Both the position numbers and the translations under genes were made by a program. From Azolla caroliniana (Eukaryota; Polypodiophyta), in assembly GCA_043228905.1 (NCBI GenBank), contig JBHGNT010000010.1, positions 2,418,001 through 2,482,000 of the forward strand: DNA of 64,000 nucleotides, read 5' to 3'. Shown here one piece after another: positions 1 through 12,100 of this stretch. The notes beneath the pieces are model-generated. The model ran no database searches and was not told the origin of the DNA. It was given only the letters and a program-made list of their open reading frames with translations. Every line of letters starts with the position of its first letter. Positions within the stretch are counted from its first letter, which is position 1.

Positions 1-40
1 GTTTTAGGTTTTATTATGGTTCCTTACATTTGATTTCCAG

Positions 41-3000
41 TCGATTTGACATTACCAAGATTCCTGATGTTTATGACTCTGCCAAGTAAGTTCTTCCCAT
101 TAAGTGTCTATATGATGTTTAACTTTTCCATATATGTTTATCGGTCTATTGTTGGTGGCAGGTATGACCTTGTACACAGCACTCATCTGAAACTTGATGG
201 ACTTGAAGAACTTTATACTGTTGCTAAGGTAGAGCTAATAACTTGGAATGGAAAGCTTTCTCTTTGCTGGTAGAATTGAAAGGTTCTTGTTTTCAATTCT
301 TAATCGAGAATCACTAGAACAAATACTCACTTGTTCTTGTCAAAGTCACTAGAGAGATGAATCTTTGCTGCGAATTGTTAGTGTCCAATACAAGCTACTA
401 ATATGAGTAATGTTAATTCGACTGATATGCGATCTGCTATGAAGATTGAATGGCCTTCCAGACATTATATCATGCCCATTTTTAATGTGTTTCCCAATCA
501 TGGGATATCTAAGGTTTGGTTCTCAATGATCTTATCCCTGAAGTGTAAGACTCACCACAAAGAATAACGTGAGTCTTAGTTCTTCCCTTGTACATGCAAG
601 GAAACTTTAAGACTCTGATACTTGTTGAAAGGAGGTGGAGAGCTTAGACAAACCAGCGGTAGATGAAAGAATGAAAGGAAGCTATATAAACGTCCCCAAG
701 AGGCCAAAATGGCCTATGAGTGTAAACCAGAGATCACCTAAACCAAAATAAATGTAAGATTCTCGTTATCAATACATGTAAGATTCTTAAGTCAGATAGA
801 TTGAGATTTTGTTTATGAAAGATCTCTAGCATAGGTTGATCCAAAATTGAGAGATCTCCGAAGCGAAGGAAGCATTTGCAATGATGAGAGATAAGGGTGG
901 TGTGATCATGGTCTTCAAGGCTAGGGCCTATGTGCATTACAAACAGCTATTGCCCAATGTATTGTAACCCATTTGCAATGTGCTGATTGGAAGGTCACAT
1001 GTGTAGCAATAATTGACTTGTATGAGGACTGATCAGGATAAAGAAAGTTGGTGACTATTCTTTGTTGATGAGCTGGTGATTGCATTTTTGTTCTTCAACA
1101 ACATCTGCCTGTATCTTGTTGTGTTCTAGCAAGAACAAGCCCAGGCATCGTTGGTCCTCATATCCCATTACCTTGCGTAGTGAGCCAAAGCTTTGCTAAG
1201 AGGTAATAGTGTCTGCCTCTTATTTCATAAAAAACAGTTCAGTGTTAGACATAGTGTTCTTCTGATTCCACTACTTGATGACACAATTAGCAAACTCTTT
1301 GAACTCCCAAAGCAGTTGGATACTGATCACTAATTGAAATAATGCCTCGATGATTAATGGGGTGGCCCCAATCTCTGCTCAGATTATATCATTGGGCACC
1401 AATGCTTTGCTCCTTATCATGGTGAGAAAGAAAGACTGGAAGATATATTGACGTCATTTAAGAGTTCACTATAAAACCAAAGAAGATATTACATTAAAAT
1501 ATTGTCTCCTCTTTGAGAACAACAAAGTAAATAATCTCATTAGCTATACATGTAAGATTCTCAAGGCAGATAGATTGTAATTTCTGTCTTTAAAAGATCT
1601 CTAGAATGTAAGATTCTCAAGGCAGAATGGAGAGATTTCTGAAGCGACGCTGTACATGCGATGGTGGGAGATAATGATGTTTATTTATCTTCAATGGGTC
1701 TTCAATATTCTAGCATGTCAATGTAACAATATATTTTATGTTTTCTGCCAATTTTTTCATGGTATTTTTTCTCCAAATCTGGCGCCTCTTTTGCAATGCT
1801 TGCCCTTTTTGTCTCTTTGCATCAGGTCAGTTCAGATAATGTTTTTGGGTATCTCTGACTCCATTAGGTATACATATGTGCTGTTTATCTTCCAATCTAG
1901 CACCTTTTGCAAAGGGCTTCGCCTTCTTGCTCGCTTCCCAACAGCCCAGTTCAGATAATTTATTTTGGGATCTCTAAAACCCATTCGGTATATAGATGTT
2001 TCTGTCTGACCCTTGCCAAGACTGAAACGTTTTAGTTGCAAAAATGAGTAGATGGCTGTTAAAATCCCTGCGGACAGAATACCAGGCAAGCTTCCCTCTT
2101 TCCAGAAGACAGGTTTTCACGCATCAAGGAATTCTGCATTATGCACTGAGGACATATTAGAAGATGAAAACTGGGCAGATACTATAGAGCTCAAAGTCGA
2201 TTGGATTGCTTTTAATAGTCATTAGAACTTGCATTATTTGCCACAAAGGCCCTATACGCTACATGATGTATAGCACGCTCCAGATGTTAAATATGGATGT
2301 GAGGGAAATATTTTGAAACCAGTGCTTGTCATACCAATATATTTGTAACATGCCATTTCTGAGTGTTCCAACTTGATGTTGTACTGTTATTGGCAGGATC
2401 TTGCAGATGGTGTAATACCCAATGAATATGGAATAAATCCCATCCACAAACTGAAAATAGGATCAAAGGTACATTGAGTAGTTTCAGAAGGCTTATACTG
2501 CCCTGATGATCTGCTATTTAGTAGCATATTACAACATATGCCAATAAAGTGTAATTTTTTATTTAAGGTGGAGGCTATATGATGTAGCAATCATTAGTTG
2601 TGCATGTGTCTACAAAGCTTCTGAAGCATTGGTATATGTATATCACTAAAAATTACTGTTGTCTTCTGTGTTATTAGATAGCACGAAAGCTTCTTGGAAA
2701 ACTTTTGATCGACCTTGACAATACACGAGAAGAGGCTGTCAACATTGCTGAACTGAAATCTGCACAGGATTGTGCACCATCACTGAAACTGTCCAAATTA
2801 ACTGATGATGATTGTACATCTGCAAAATCTAGGACTAAAATTGATAGTTCGAGAAGGTCAAGCACAAACAGTGATAAATCTGTAGATACTGAAGACGATG
2901 ATGATAAAGAGACACAATACCGACTAGACCCAAAGTAATGTGTCCTTGTACAATCCGTGTTAAATGCATAATTAGAGGGATGCTACTGGCAGTATCTCCC

Positions 3001-3857
3001 CTAGCATAGTCTGAGATTTTTTTTCTGAACAGTATCTATCTCATTTCCTTTCCAGATATGCAAATGTAAGAACTCCAGAACGCCATGTCCGAACTCGATT
3101 ATATTTTACATCGGTATGTTGAATACAAACTTAATTTCAATCCTAACTGGTATGATGTATGTAGGCAACTCCATGGTTTGAACGTTACCTGTCTTGACAG
3201 GAGTCACATATACACTCATTGATTAATGTTTTGAGGTATTGCAATTTGGATGATTCACAAGAAGAGGAAGGACTTATCCCTGATAAGGGAATGCATAGAA
3301 TTTTTGAAACCAAAGAGCTTGACTATCTTACCCATATTGTTATGAGGATGTATGAAAACACAGCTGTAAGTGGAATAAGCTGCTGTGTCATATTGGATAA
3401 TTTGGGATATATGTTTTCTGTTCATATTGTGTTTATTTGTCAGGTTTCACTGACTGACCCAAAAAGGTTCAGAATTGAGCTACTTTTCAGCTGTGGTGCA
3501 GCCGTGAATCCTCTTGAGGTAACAAAAAAATGCTCAGTACTGTCTACATTCATGAAATCAAGGAAAGGACATAAGGCTTACTTCTCATGCATTTCATTGC
3601 ATTTGCAGGCATCACCCCGGGATCAGGATCATACAATGCCTGTATTTCCTCCAGAGACATTACAAGGTGATTCACAATATCTTACCTTACATAAACTGGA
3701 AAGCATGATTCAGCCGTTTGCGATGCCAGCAGAAGACTTCCCTCCAGCAACAACACCTCAAGGTTTTTCTGGGCTATTCCCAAAAGGTGGGGGAGTTCTG
3801 GAGCGCCTAGCCAACTTATGGCCTTTCAACAATAAGAATGGCAACCAGAGGATCTGA
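41..3857 (+). CDS. VIH: VIH/PPIP5K diphosphoinositol pentakisphosphate kinase, C-terminal part (5' end outside window)
   Basis: Plant PPIP5K (VIH1/VIH2 type) makes inositol pyrophosphates such as InsP8, used in phosphate and jasmonate signalling, and has an N-terminal ATP-grasp kinase and a C-terminal histidine-acid-phosphatase-like domain. Only the phosphatase-like C-terminal part lies here. Exons read by eye, all GT-AG and in phase: 41-85, 162-228, 2397-2468, 2678-2934, 3056-3113, 3201-3365, 3444-3518, 3609-3857 (stop TGA). Recognised family segments: '[16 protein letters not shown]', 'LDGLEELY', '[10 protein letters not shown]', '[12 protein letters not shown]', '[11 protein letters not shown]', 'DPKRFRIEL' and '[13 protein letters not shown]' near the end. 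The region after the fourth exon's start (about residue 60 of the visible part) is acidic and Ser-rich, as expected for a loop. Intron 229-2396 is 2.2 kb and holds LTR-like repeats. Introns 3366-3443 and 3519-3608 are stop-free multiples of three. Whether this is VIH1- or VIH2-like cannot be told. Confidence 0.9.
773..1675 (+). repeat. LTR-like direct repeat pair inside the VIH intron
   Basis: Two related stretches of roughly 130 bp (about 773-905 and 1547-1675) share 'ACATGTAAGATTCT', 'CAGATAGATTG', 'AAAGATCTCTAG' and 'GAGAGAT'. Just upstream of the first lies TATATAA (about 683-689) and an 'AATAAA' at about 747. This looks like decayed LTR-retrotransposon ends, but no coding remnant was recognised between them. 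The rest of intron 229-2396 shows nothing further that I can name. Confidence 0.35.
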
Positions 3858-5591
3858 CTCTTAACATGATTTAGGCTGTATAGATCCTTCTAGAGAGTTT
3901 GAATTCGGTTCTTAGCATAACTGCCCTCTGCAGTAAGCAGGAGTTGAGAGATGATATTCCTCTACAAGGGGTAAGAGGTTGAAAACTCTGAATTCTCCAT
4001 TCTGTAGCAGTGGTATGGGAAGCATCATTGGATAATATCAATACATTTTTGTCATCAAGGAACAGAGCCTTCGATTTCCATGTTCCAAAAGTCCATGGAG
4101 GTTCATACAGATGTACAACAAAATTTTAAGGCGTGCGAAGCTTTTTCAATAAGCTCTGATACACTCTTTATATGGATCAGAAGTTAATGATTCTAAGTAA
4201 TTGAAGGGTTCAAATTTCTGTGAAGACAACATTAATTTTACAATTCTTAACATAATCCTTCTATCAAGTTTTTCCAATGAAAGCGATAATACTGTTTGTT
4301 CAATCAGATACTTGACCACAAAAAAGATAACTACGTTATGATCTTCCTGTTGTAAAGGTCTCTACGATACTTCATTCTTTGCGCAGCATGACTATTTGTA
4401 TTGAAAAGAATGATGCTACAAGAGAATGCTACCAAAAGGCTTACCATGTCCTTTGCACTTCTTTGATGAATTCTACAGCAACACTTTCATGCAGCTATGT
4501 TTTTTTTACTACTAAATTCATGGGCCACCTTTTGCTGTTTGGTGAGTTGTATAAATGTGGAAATAATGTAAATTCTAGCCTGCACTCTTTAGCCTTTGAG
4601 GGAATTCTAACATCTTTAATTGTTGATGGGTAGCATAGCCTTTGAATGATAAAAAAGAAAATACAGCAATGCACCCAAAGGTCTTATACATAATCTAGCA
4701 TCAAGCAATAACTAAAGGGCTTAAACCCATCCAGCCAAAGTATAGCAAAGAACATAAAGAGATGCTGGTATGATTGTGGTGGTTGTAAATATGAGATGGT
4801 GATATAAACACACCGTGCATGTTGTGTCTTTACACTCCCCTTTTTCAACTTACGGAAGATTCTTTTGTTTTGCAAAAACAAAATGCTACATCATTGGTTA
4901 AGATTTCTAGATGTTACTATGTGAACATTGAGGTGGGATTCACAAATATATTTAAATGAATCAAGATTATCCAAGATCCGAAAGAGATCTGAAATTGTGG
5001 TTTATGCTATGCTGTATTATATATCTATACTAGCAGCACCATTTACTCATATTTCTTGTTAAATGCAACTCCTGACTTCTATGCAAGTTTAAATCATAAT
5101 TTTATTCAAACCTTTCCGGGGATCCAAAAAAGAGTATATGTATATAGAAGTAAAGACAATGGAATGGCATAAGGTAGATTATACAATTGGTGAGAGGTCC
5201 AATCTTATTAGTTCTCAAGATATTATCATACAGTTAAAGTATGGAGAGTTCGTATGGCTGATCAGATTTGTAGTGTGCAAGCTCAAAAGTCCGAGCAACC
5301 TTGTTCTGAACAAAAGTAACTTCTTCAAACCCATGGAGTTCAACCTGCAATGCTAGGATCAATGAAAGTTTGGAGAAACAATGCTCTTTTGCTTGGTTGA
5401 AGTTCCAACTATTCTTGTTGAACATGGCGCATAAGACTTGCAAAACTAACTACACTATTTTGTAGAGCTAGTTAAGGAATTAATTTCACACAGTTACAGG
5501 TAGCCTTCTGCTTTTGTCAGCCAATCAGAAGATGAAAACCGTTTCTCAGATATTCGCAACCTTACATGAAGGAGAAGCCTAATCAGATATT
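3858..5591. other. VIH 3' region and intergenic DNA
   Basis: This is AT-rich DNA holding the presumed VIH 3' UTR, in roughly its first 250 bp. No gene, RNA or clear repeat was recognised. Near the right end, 5532-5579 is an open reading frame in phase with the PPR ORF, stopped by TAA at 5580-5582. A splice-acceptor-like 'TTTTGTCAG' ends at 5520. Confidence 0.5.
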
Positions 5592-7376
5592 ATGTGCAGA
5601 TCTGTTTTCTCTTGGACTGCAATAATTTCTGCTCATTCAAGCTCTGGCCATGGCCATGAAGCTCTGAGGCTGCATAAATGCATGCTGCAAGATGGCGTTG
5701 AACCTAACAATTACACATATGTTGCCCTTTTCAAGGCGTGTGGATCTATGGAAGACGTTAGAGAAGGCATGAGATTTCATATGGAAGCATCAAAGAAAGG
5801 CTATACATCTGATGTCTATGTTGGAAGCAGTCTTGTGAGTATGTATGGAAAATGTGAAGCAACCATGGAAGCTGAGAATGTTTTTGAGAATATCCAAAAT
5901 CCTAATGTCGTTTCATGGAATGCAATGTTGTCTGTATACATCGAGAATGGGCAGGGAGAAGAAGCTTTATCATTGTATAGGCAGATGCAAGAGGAGAACG
6001 TAAGCTTTGATCAATTGACATTTGTTATTTCTCTTCAAGCATGTGGTATCATTGCAAATTGTGATGAAAAGGATGCCAAAAAGGGCCATTTAGCTATGGA
6101 AATTGGACAAGGTTTACATGTAGATGCGCATAGAAAAGGATATACATCTCTTAGTATAGTTGGAAACACTCTTGTTAGCATGTATGGGAAGTGTAACGCA
6201 CTTGTTGAAGCCGAATATGCATTTGACCGGCTATGTAATCGAACACTAGTGTCATGGAATGCTATGTTTTCTACATATGTTGAATGTGGGCATGGAAAAA
6301 GAGCTTTACAATTTCTCAAAAAGATGCAAGAAGATGGTATAATACCCGATGCTGTCACATTCTTGATTTGTTTCCGAGCTTGTAAAGCACTCCTTGAAGA
6401 AGAACCATTGATAAAGAAACAAGCAATCATTGTAATTGGACAAGCATTGCATAAGGATGCTAGTAGGATGGGTTATTTAACTAATGTCTTTGTAGCGAAT
6501 GCTCTTCTCGTATTTTATAGCAAATGTGGAGAAATTGTAGAGGCAGAGACAATCTTTCACTCATTAGCTTGGCATAGCAATATAGTGTCATGGGTAGCAA
6601 TGATTTCTATATATGTTGAACAAGGCGCAGGAGAGAAAGCTTTGCAATTGTATAAAAAAATGGAACACCAATCATTGGATCTTGATGAAATTATGCTTAT
6701 TTTGATACTCCGAGCATATTCTTTGACGGGAGACTTGGATGGTTGCAAACAGATACATTTCAAGGTTGTCTCTACAGGGATCAACCTCATGACCTATATG
6801 GCAAATACCTTAGTTTATGCATATGGAAGTTGTGGTAGCATGATAGATGGAGATGAAATCTTTCATGAGATTCCGGAGCCTTCAATAGTCTTTTGGAATT
6901 CACGCATCACCGGCCATGCAGCTGAAGGTGATGCCATTGAGATTTTTCTTATTTTTGAGGAACTAAAATTGGTGGGATTTGAACCAAATGATGTGAGCAT
7001 TTTGATGCTTCTTCTAGTTTGTAGTTATTCTGGCCTTATTGCCGAGGGGCTTGGTTACTTGGGACATATAAGTAAAAAACATGGTTTAACCCCCAACTCT
7101 AAACACTATGGCATTATTCTAGACCTTCTTGGACGGGCAGGGGATTTCAAGAGGATAGAAGACTTGTTAGAAAGGATGCCTACCTTCTCTAATCAGATTA
7201 TTTCTTCAGGGTTATTGAATGCATGCAAGATGCATGGTAACCTAGAGCTGGCAGTTGAGATTTTTGGTCATACATTATGCTTGAAATCTACAGTCGGCAA
7301 TCCTTACGTATTGATGTCAAACATATGTGCCTATGATGGCCTCTATGCAAGCAAGAAAGAAGATTTGAATACATAA
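5592..7376 (+). CDS. PLS-type pentatricopeptide repeat protein, truncated at both ends (possible pseudogene)
   Basis: PPR proteins of the PLS class bind organellar RNA and usually act in editing or processing. The 594-residue intronless ORF consists of tandem PPR units with landmarks such as 'VFSWTAIIS', 'LVSMYGKC' (twice), 'VVSWNAML', 'LVSWNAMF' and 'IVSWVAMI'. It ends in an E1-like motif ('LLNACKMHGNLELA', then 'PYVLMSNICAYDGLYAS'), after which E2/E+ and DYW domains would normally follow but are missing. The ATG at 5592 opens in the middle of a repeat. An in-frame TAA lies only 12 bp upstream, and the frame is open again before that back to an ATG at 5532. No targeting peptide is visible. 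It is either a damaged copy or lacks an upstream exon; the long intact frame argues against old decay. Confidence 0.75.
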   Translation: MCRSVFSWTAIISAHSSSGHGHEALRLHKCMLQDGVEPNNYTYVALFKACGSMEDVREGMRFHMEASKKGYTSDVYVGSSLVSMYGKCEATMEAENVFENIQNPNVVSWNAMLSVYIENGQGEEALSLYRQMQEENVSFDQLTFVISLQACGIIANCDEKDAKKGHLAMEIGQGLHVDAHRKGYTSLSIVGNTLVSMYGKCNALVEAEYAFDRLCNRTLVSWNAMFSTYVECGHGKRALQFLKKMQEDGIIPDAVTFLICFRACKALLEEEPLIKKQAIIVIGQALHKDASRMGYLTNVFVANALLVFYSKCGEIVEAETIFHSLAWHSNIVSWVAMISIYVEQGAGEKALQLYKKMEHQSLDLDEIMLILILRAYSLTGDLDGCKQIHFKVVSTGINLMTYMANTLVYAYGSCGSMIDGDEIFHEIPEPSIVFWNSRITGHAAEGDAIEIFLIFEELKLVGFEPNDVSILMLLLVCSYSGLIAEGLGYLGHISKKHGLTPNSKHYGIILDLLGRAGDFKRIEDLLERMPTFSNQIISSGLLNACKMHGNLELAVEIFGHTLCLKSTVGNPYVLMSNICAYDGLYASKKEDLNT

Positions 7377-9139
7377 TTTATGACATTTCATATAACTTTG
7401 GAAACTCTTTTTTCACACAATCATTTATCTTGCCTCATCAGAAGTAGCAGTCACGTATATTCTCATGATATGTACATACATCATGATGTATAGCATCTCA
7501 CAAATCATAAGCAACATCAATTTGGAGTATTTCACAATCACAAAGAAATTATGAATATATGCTAGAGCCTCAAAATGCTTTTCATTTCTGTAATCATAAG
7601 AACACCAATCAATTGTCAGTCTGACTGAGTGTAAGTGATAATCCTACATATATATATATATATATATATTCTATCCATGATCACACATAAGTTTCTACAT
7701 ATGTTATTAGGACTTCACTTTGTATGTAGCTTAAATCCTTCCAGAATCATCAAATGTCTATTCTTTCAAACATTTACAAACTCTAGTTTTTGGAATGAAA
7801 GTATGTGGAGGAAGCAAATCAAGAAACATGGAATGAGTTAGAAAATATAAATTGATTTATATGTGATCACCATCTTAGAATAAAAGCACAATACCATGCT
7901 TTCTTGACAATAGGAAAAGCCCCATCAAGGTGATTGTTCAAGTCTATATTTATATAGGATGTAAAGTCAAAAAACAAATTGTTTCCATTCAAGCAATGCC
8001 AAGCCCATTCTAAGTAAGGTGCAAGTATTCATTTTGACACACAATCTTAGACGTTGGATTAGAAATAGGAGGTTGTGGATCCATATGAATTCTTAGACTA
8101 GGCTTCTTTGCATTTGGGTTCAGCCTATCACCTCCATATTAGTTTTTGTGATTTTATGTTTTCGTGACTTCATTTCTTGTTCAATTGTCTTGTACCTCTT
8201 GTTTCTTAACTTCCAAAGATTATCCTTTTTGCAAAGTTGTTCTTTCATGCCAATAAGTTGATTCATTCCAGGTTGCAAGCTACTTGGAAAAGCTTGGTTC
8301 AAATGGAATCATATTGTAGGACTGAGAGGGCCAATGTTAAAATTTCACAGCTTGAATTTCGCTTGGTAGAAGTTCCAAGCCCCCTAACAACTTAGAGCAT
8401 TGGTCAAAGGCATGTCTTCCATTTAGTGTCGATATTGTGCAAGATTGAATTCCTTGTTGAGGGGCTAGGCTATCTCGCTAAGCAAGCAGGTACAAATAAA
8501 AGTTAGTGGCATATAGTGAAGAACTACCCTTAACACTCTCCTTACATTTCCTACATTACATTAGGTTGCTGATGCAAACTATTAGCCCATCTAGGACATT
8601 AATTCCTCAACCACACACCTCTAGCAGCCATGGTCAAGGAGTGAATGGATATCCATCATGTGGGTGATCTAGTAAGGAAAAGGTCAAGCGTGGGGCATCT
8701 CCAAAGTCAATGTAGATATGACTTTTTCTCTTATTGATACGATGATATGTTCATCGTTCCATCTAGCATCTGGCAACTATTTCTGACAAAAATGAATGTG
8801 TGTGTGTGTGTGTGTGTAGTTGCGTGGGCGACTCCTCTCTCTCCATACATATTTAGCAGAGTCCAAAATATGAGAGAAGGGGGGAACGTTTGAGTTTTTG
8901 AAGGCTTAATTAAGGGGTATTTTGTGAGAATTTAATGAAAACGAAGAAAGAAGGGGCAGGGGCATTTCAGTAAATTTCCCATTTCCCTTACGATATCAGA
9001 AGGAATGCAGACAGAAGAAAAACAGGGAAGTCGCTACATAATACACAGACAGACAGATACATACATACATACATACATACATACGTGTGTGTATGATCGG
9101 GGCCAAAGAAAGCTGAGAGGAGCGAGGCGCGAGAGAACC
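7377..9139. other. Intergenic DNA before the CHERP-like gene, with microsatellites
   Basis: No gene was recognised. It contains (TA)n at about 7647-7670, (TG)n at about 8798-8817, and (CATA)n at about 9056-9083, which lies only about 60 bp upstream of the next start codon and so probably in its 5' UTR. The last 200 bp is purine-rich. An ORF beginning at 9005 merely extends the next gene's frame through the microsatellite and is not a likely start. Confidence 0.5.
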
Positions 9140-12100
9140 ATGGATCAGGGCTATGGTGGGCACCCTCCTTATGCACCAGTTCCACAACAGCAGCAGCATC
9201 AATTTCCTCATCATCCCCTTCATTTCCCACCTCAAGGAGTAGGAGGAGTAGGAGGAGGAGGAGGAGGAGGAGGACCTCCCCCCTCCTCCTCCTTCTTCCC
9301 GCCCCCGCCGCCCCCGCCTGCCCCAATGGCAGCCTTCTCACCTTATGGCCCATCCCCAGGAGGAGGACCCGGCCCCGGACCAGGATCCGGTCCCTACCCT
9401 CCACCTCCCTTCCCTCAGATTCCCCAGCACCAGATCCCCCAACACCAGATTCCTCAACACCAGATTCCTCACCAGATTCCCCACCCGATACCGCACCCGC
9501 ACCCGCACCCTCTCCCACACCCTGTCCCCATCCCACACCCAATGCAAGGGTTCTTCAACCCTTGGGATCCACCCCCTCCCGTCTCACCTCCCCCTCCTGA
9601 CCCTGAGCTTCAGAAACGCATTGATAAGCTCGTCGAATACTCGGCCAAGAATGGCCCCGAGTTCGAGAAGATGCTCAGAGAGAAACAGAAAGAAAATCCT
9701 CTCTATGCCTTCCTCTTTGGAGCTGAAGGATTCAATTATTACAGGTATAAGCTATGGATCACAGTTAACCCACATCTTGCAAATCCCTATAGCATGTCGG
9801 CAGCTCCAAATCCAGTTCCTTTTAACATAAACCCTAATTTGGCACCTACCCAAGGTGTTTTGCCTCAATATTATGATAATCAACAACAACAACTTCTTCA
9901 TCAGCCTTACTTTGATCCATCTTATAATCAAGAAGCCCCCCCTATGTTATTTAAGGGTCTTTCAGGTCCTTTGCCTGGTGATGTCGCCATGGAGCTTCAG
10001 AATGTATTGGATAATCTTACAGGAACTAAAGAATCTATCAAAGGAGCTAAGAACTGGTTTATGCAAAGATTGCCTTTTGCTCCTGCTTTAGCAGAGGCTT
10101 TGAGAGAGAGGGTTCTCTCTCTTGATGATGACGTTCGTCAACTTCATATTATTTTCTTGGCAAACGATATCTTGTTTGACAGGTCAGTCATTACAGCATC
10201 AGTTTTCTTATCACATTGTTTACATGGAAAACGTCTTTTTAAAAACAATTGAAGTATACACTCCTTGAAACACAAAGATATGTCTTACATAACTTAGTTA
10301 TGGGATTTTAAATGGTTGTACTATCAAATAACTTGAGTAACTGTCTGTTTTTCTTGTTTGATTCACCCAAAACAACACTGTTAAAAACAATAAAATGCTG
10401 TTGCATTCATATTAGGAGTCAAAAAAATTTACATTTTTGCATATTTGTGAGAGATCAAGAGGCTCTTCCGAATTCTTATATGCATCCATTTCATGGAGGA
10501 TGCATACAATTGCTCCAATAAGGTTAAAGATACCATTCTTTTACTAGATGCTTGAGATTTGTGGCTCATGTCTGCTTTTTCTTGGTAGTTTATCCCTCTA
10601 ATTTGCATAGTCACAAGAAATAGAAATCATTTGTCCATATGGGAATACCCAAGATTGAATAGCGGTACTTATTTCCAACTAGAACTTCTACCTTTCAATC
10701 AGGTTTAGTCTCCTCCTGAATCATTTATGTCAATCAATCTTGTTGGGGCTCAATCAGTCTCGATGGGATGGAATTTCTCTGGTGAATGCCAGTTGAAACG
10801 TCAACTCCACACAAATCTGGCTGAAACTGCAATATCCTTGAAATAAAATATCCTGATCCTTTTTAAATACAATTCTTAACAGATATATTCCAGATTTAAA
10901 GTTAGACATACACTTTCAGCTTTTATTTTCTTGTTATATTGTTCACATGGCAAGCTTTAATAAACAGAAGAATTGTAAGCATTAGTACTCTTTGTTGAAC
11001 TTTCTACTAATGATACCCTAGAATATTTTATACGGTCACTTAAAGATTGTCTTTTTAAATTTTTGGAAGATAAATATCTTGAATATCTAGTTTGTCCCCA
11101 ATTGTATCAACCAACTACCACATATAATGTATACAAGTCCTTTATGATAGACAGAGAAGCAGGTTGTGGGATTGTTTTTTAGATTTCTGGATCACTTTTG
11201 AGGCTAATTCTGTCAGAAAGTTAAAACAATAGTTGCATTGCCTTATCAAACTGATTAGGTTCTGCATCCTGTAAGAACAAAGTACAAAACTCCCAATCTG
11301 CCTCCTGGAACATGCTTCTAACAAAGCATCTTGTGCCATTTTACCGCCTGAGTCCTGAGTATCCTGTGATCTCCTTCCTGTTGTTGAATTTTGATTTGGA
11401 CGCTTGTCCATTAAGGCCTCATCCCTGCCAGGTTTCCTTGCTCTGGGCTCTCTATTATAAAGTTGTCGATTGATCAAGACTGATGTCTGATCAATCTTCC
11501 ATATATTCAGCCAGCATTCAGTATTCCATATCTCCTACATTCAGTTTTCCAGTTTCTATTGCTTCAGGCAACCTGTCATGAAGTCTTCAATCAATCCTTT
11601 ATAGTACATGCTTCTATTGTATTTCCTCATCTGGGTCCATCTGTCCTGCAACATACATTTCCTGAGCCTCTGTAGTTTCATGAGCATTTTCCAGCATTTC
11701 TTCAGACATCCTTCTCTCATCCTGCTACTTCCTTCTTTTTGTCAACATGTCTTTATTTCTGTAGGTTTGCTCATCTTTTGAAGTGGACATTGTGTTTTTG
11801 CTTCTTATCATGATACATCACTAAAAATCTAAGCAAAAAACAGCATCTGTAATTTCAATGTGCTCTTTTTGTCTTTCTTATCATATTTTCCTGTTTTGAA
11901 TAATTGTAATTTGTAACCAAGTTTGGCTAACTGTCACTGCTATAAGAATATGACAAGGTGCATCATACCTTTGACATACTGAATACACACTTACGACTGC
12001 CATTGATTCTATCCTCATATGAAAGAGTTCTTTAAATCCATAAATATCAATTGAATGTCTAATGAGTTACATCATCATTTTTTTCAAACTTATGCTCAGT

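Noticed and set aside
8988-9547. Gly/Val- and Leu-rich minus-strand ORFs opposite the CHERP-like N-terminus
   Set aside because: They are antisense shadows of the Pro/Gln/His-rich and GGA-repeat coding sequence.
9740-9760. Possible AG|GT splice donor (ATTACAG|GTATAAG) within the SURP region of the CHERP-like gene
   Set aside because: The frame remains open and continues with plausible plant sequence to the CID. No matching acceptor that improves the SURP module was seen.
11142-11477. 111-aa minus-strand ORF in the CHERP-like intron
   Set aside because: No recognisable motif, and the sequence lies in a well-supported intron. It could be old transposon debris, but there is no evidence.
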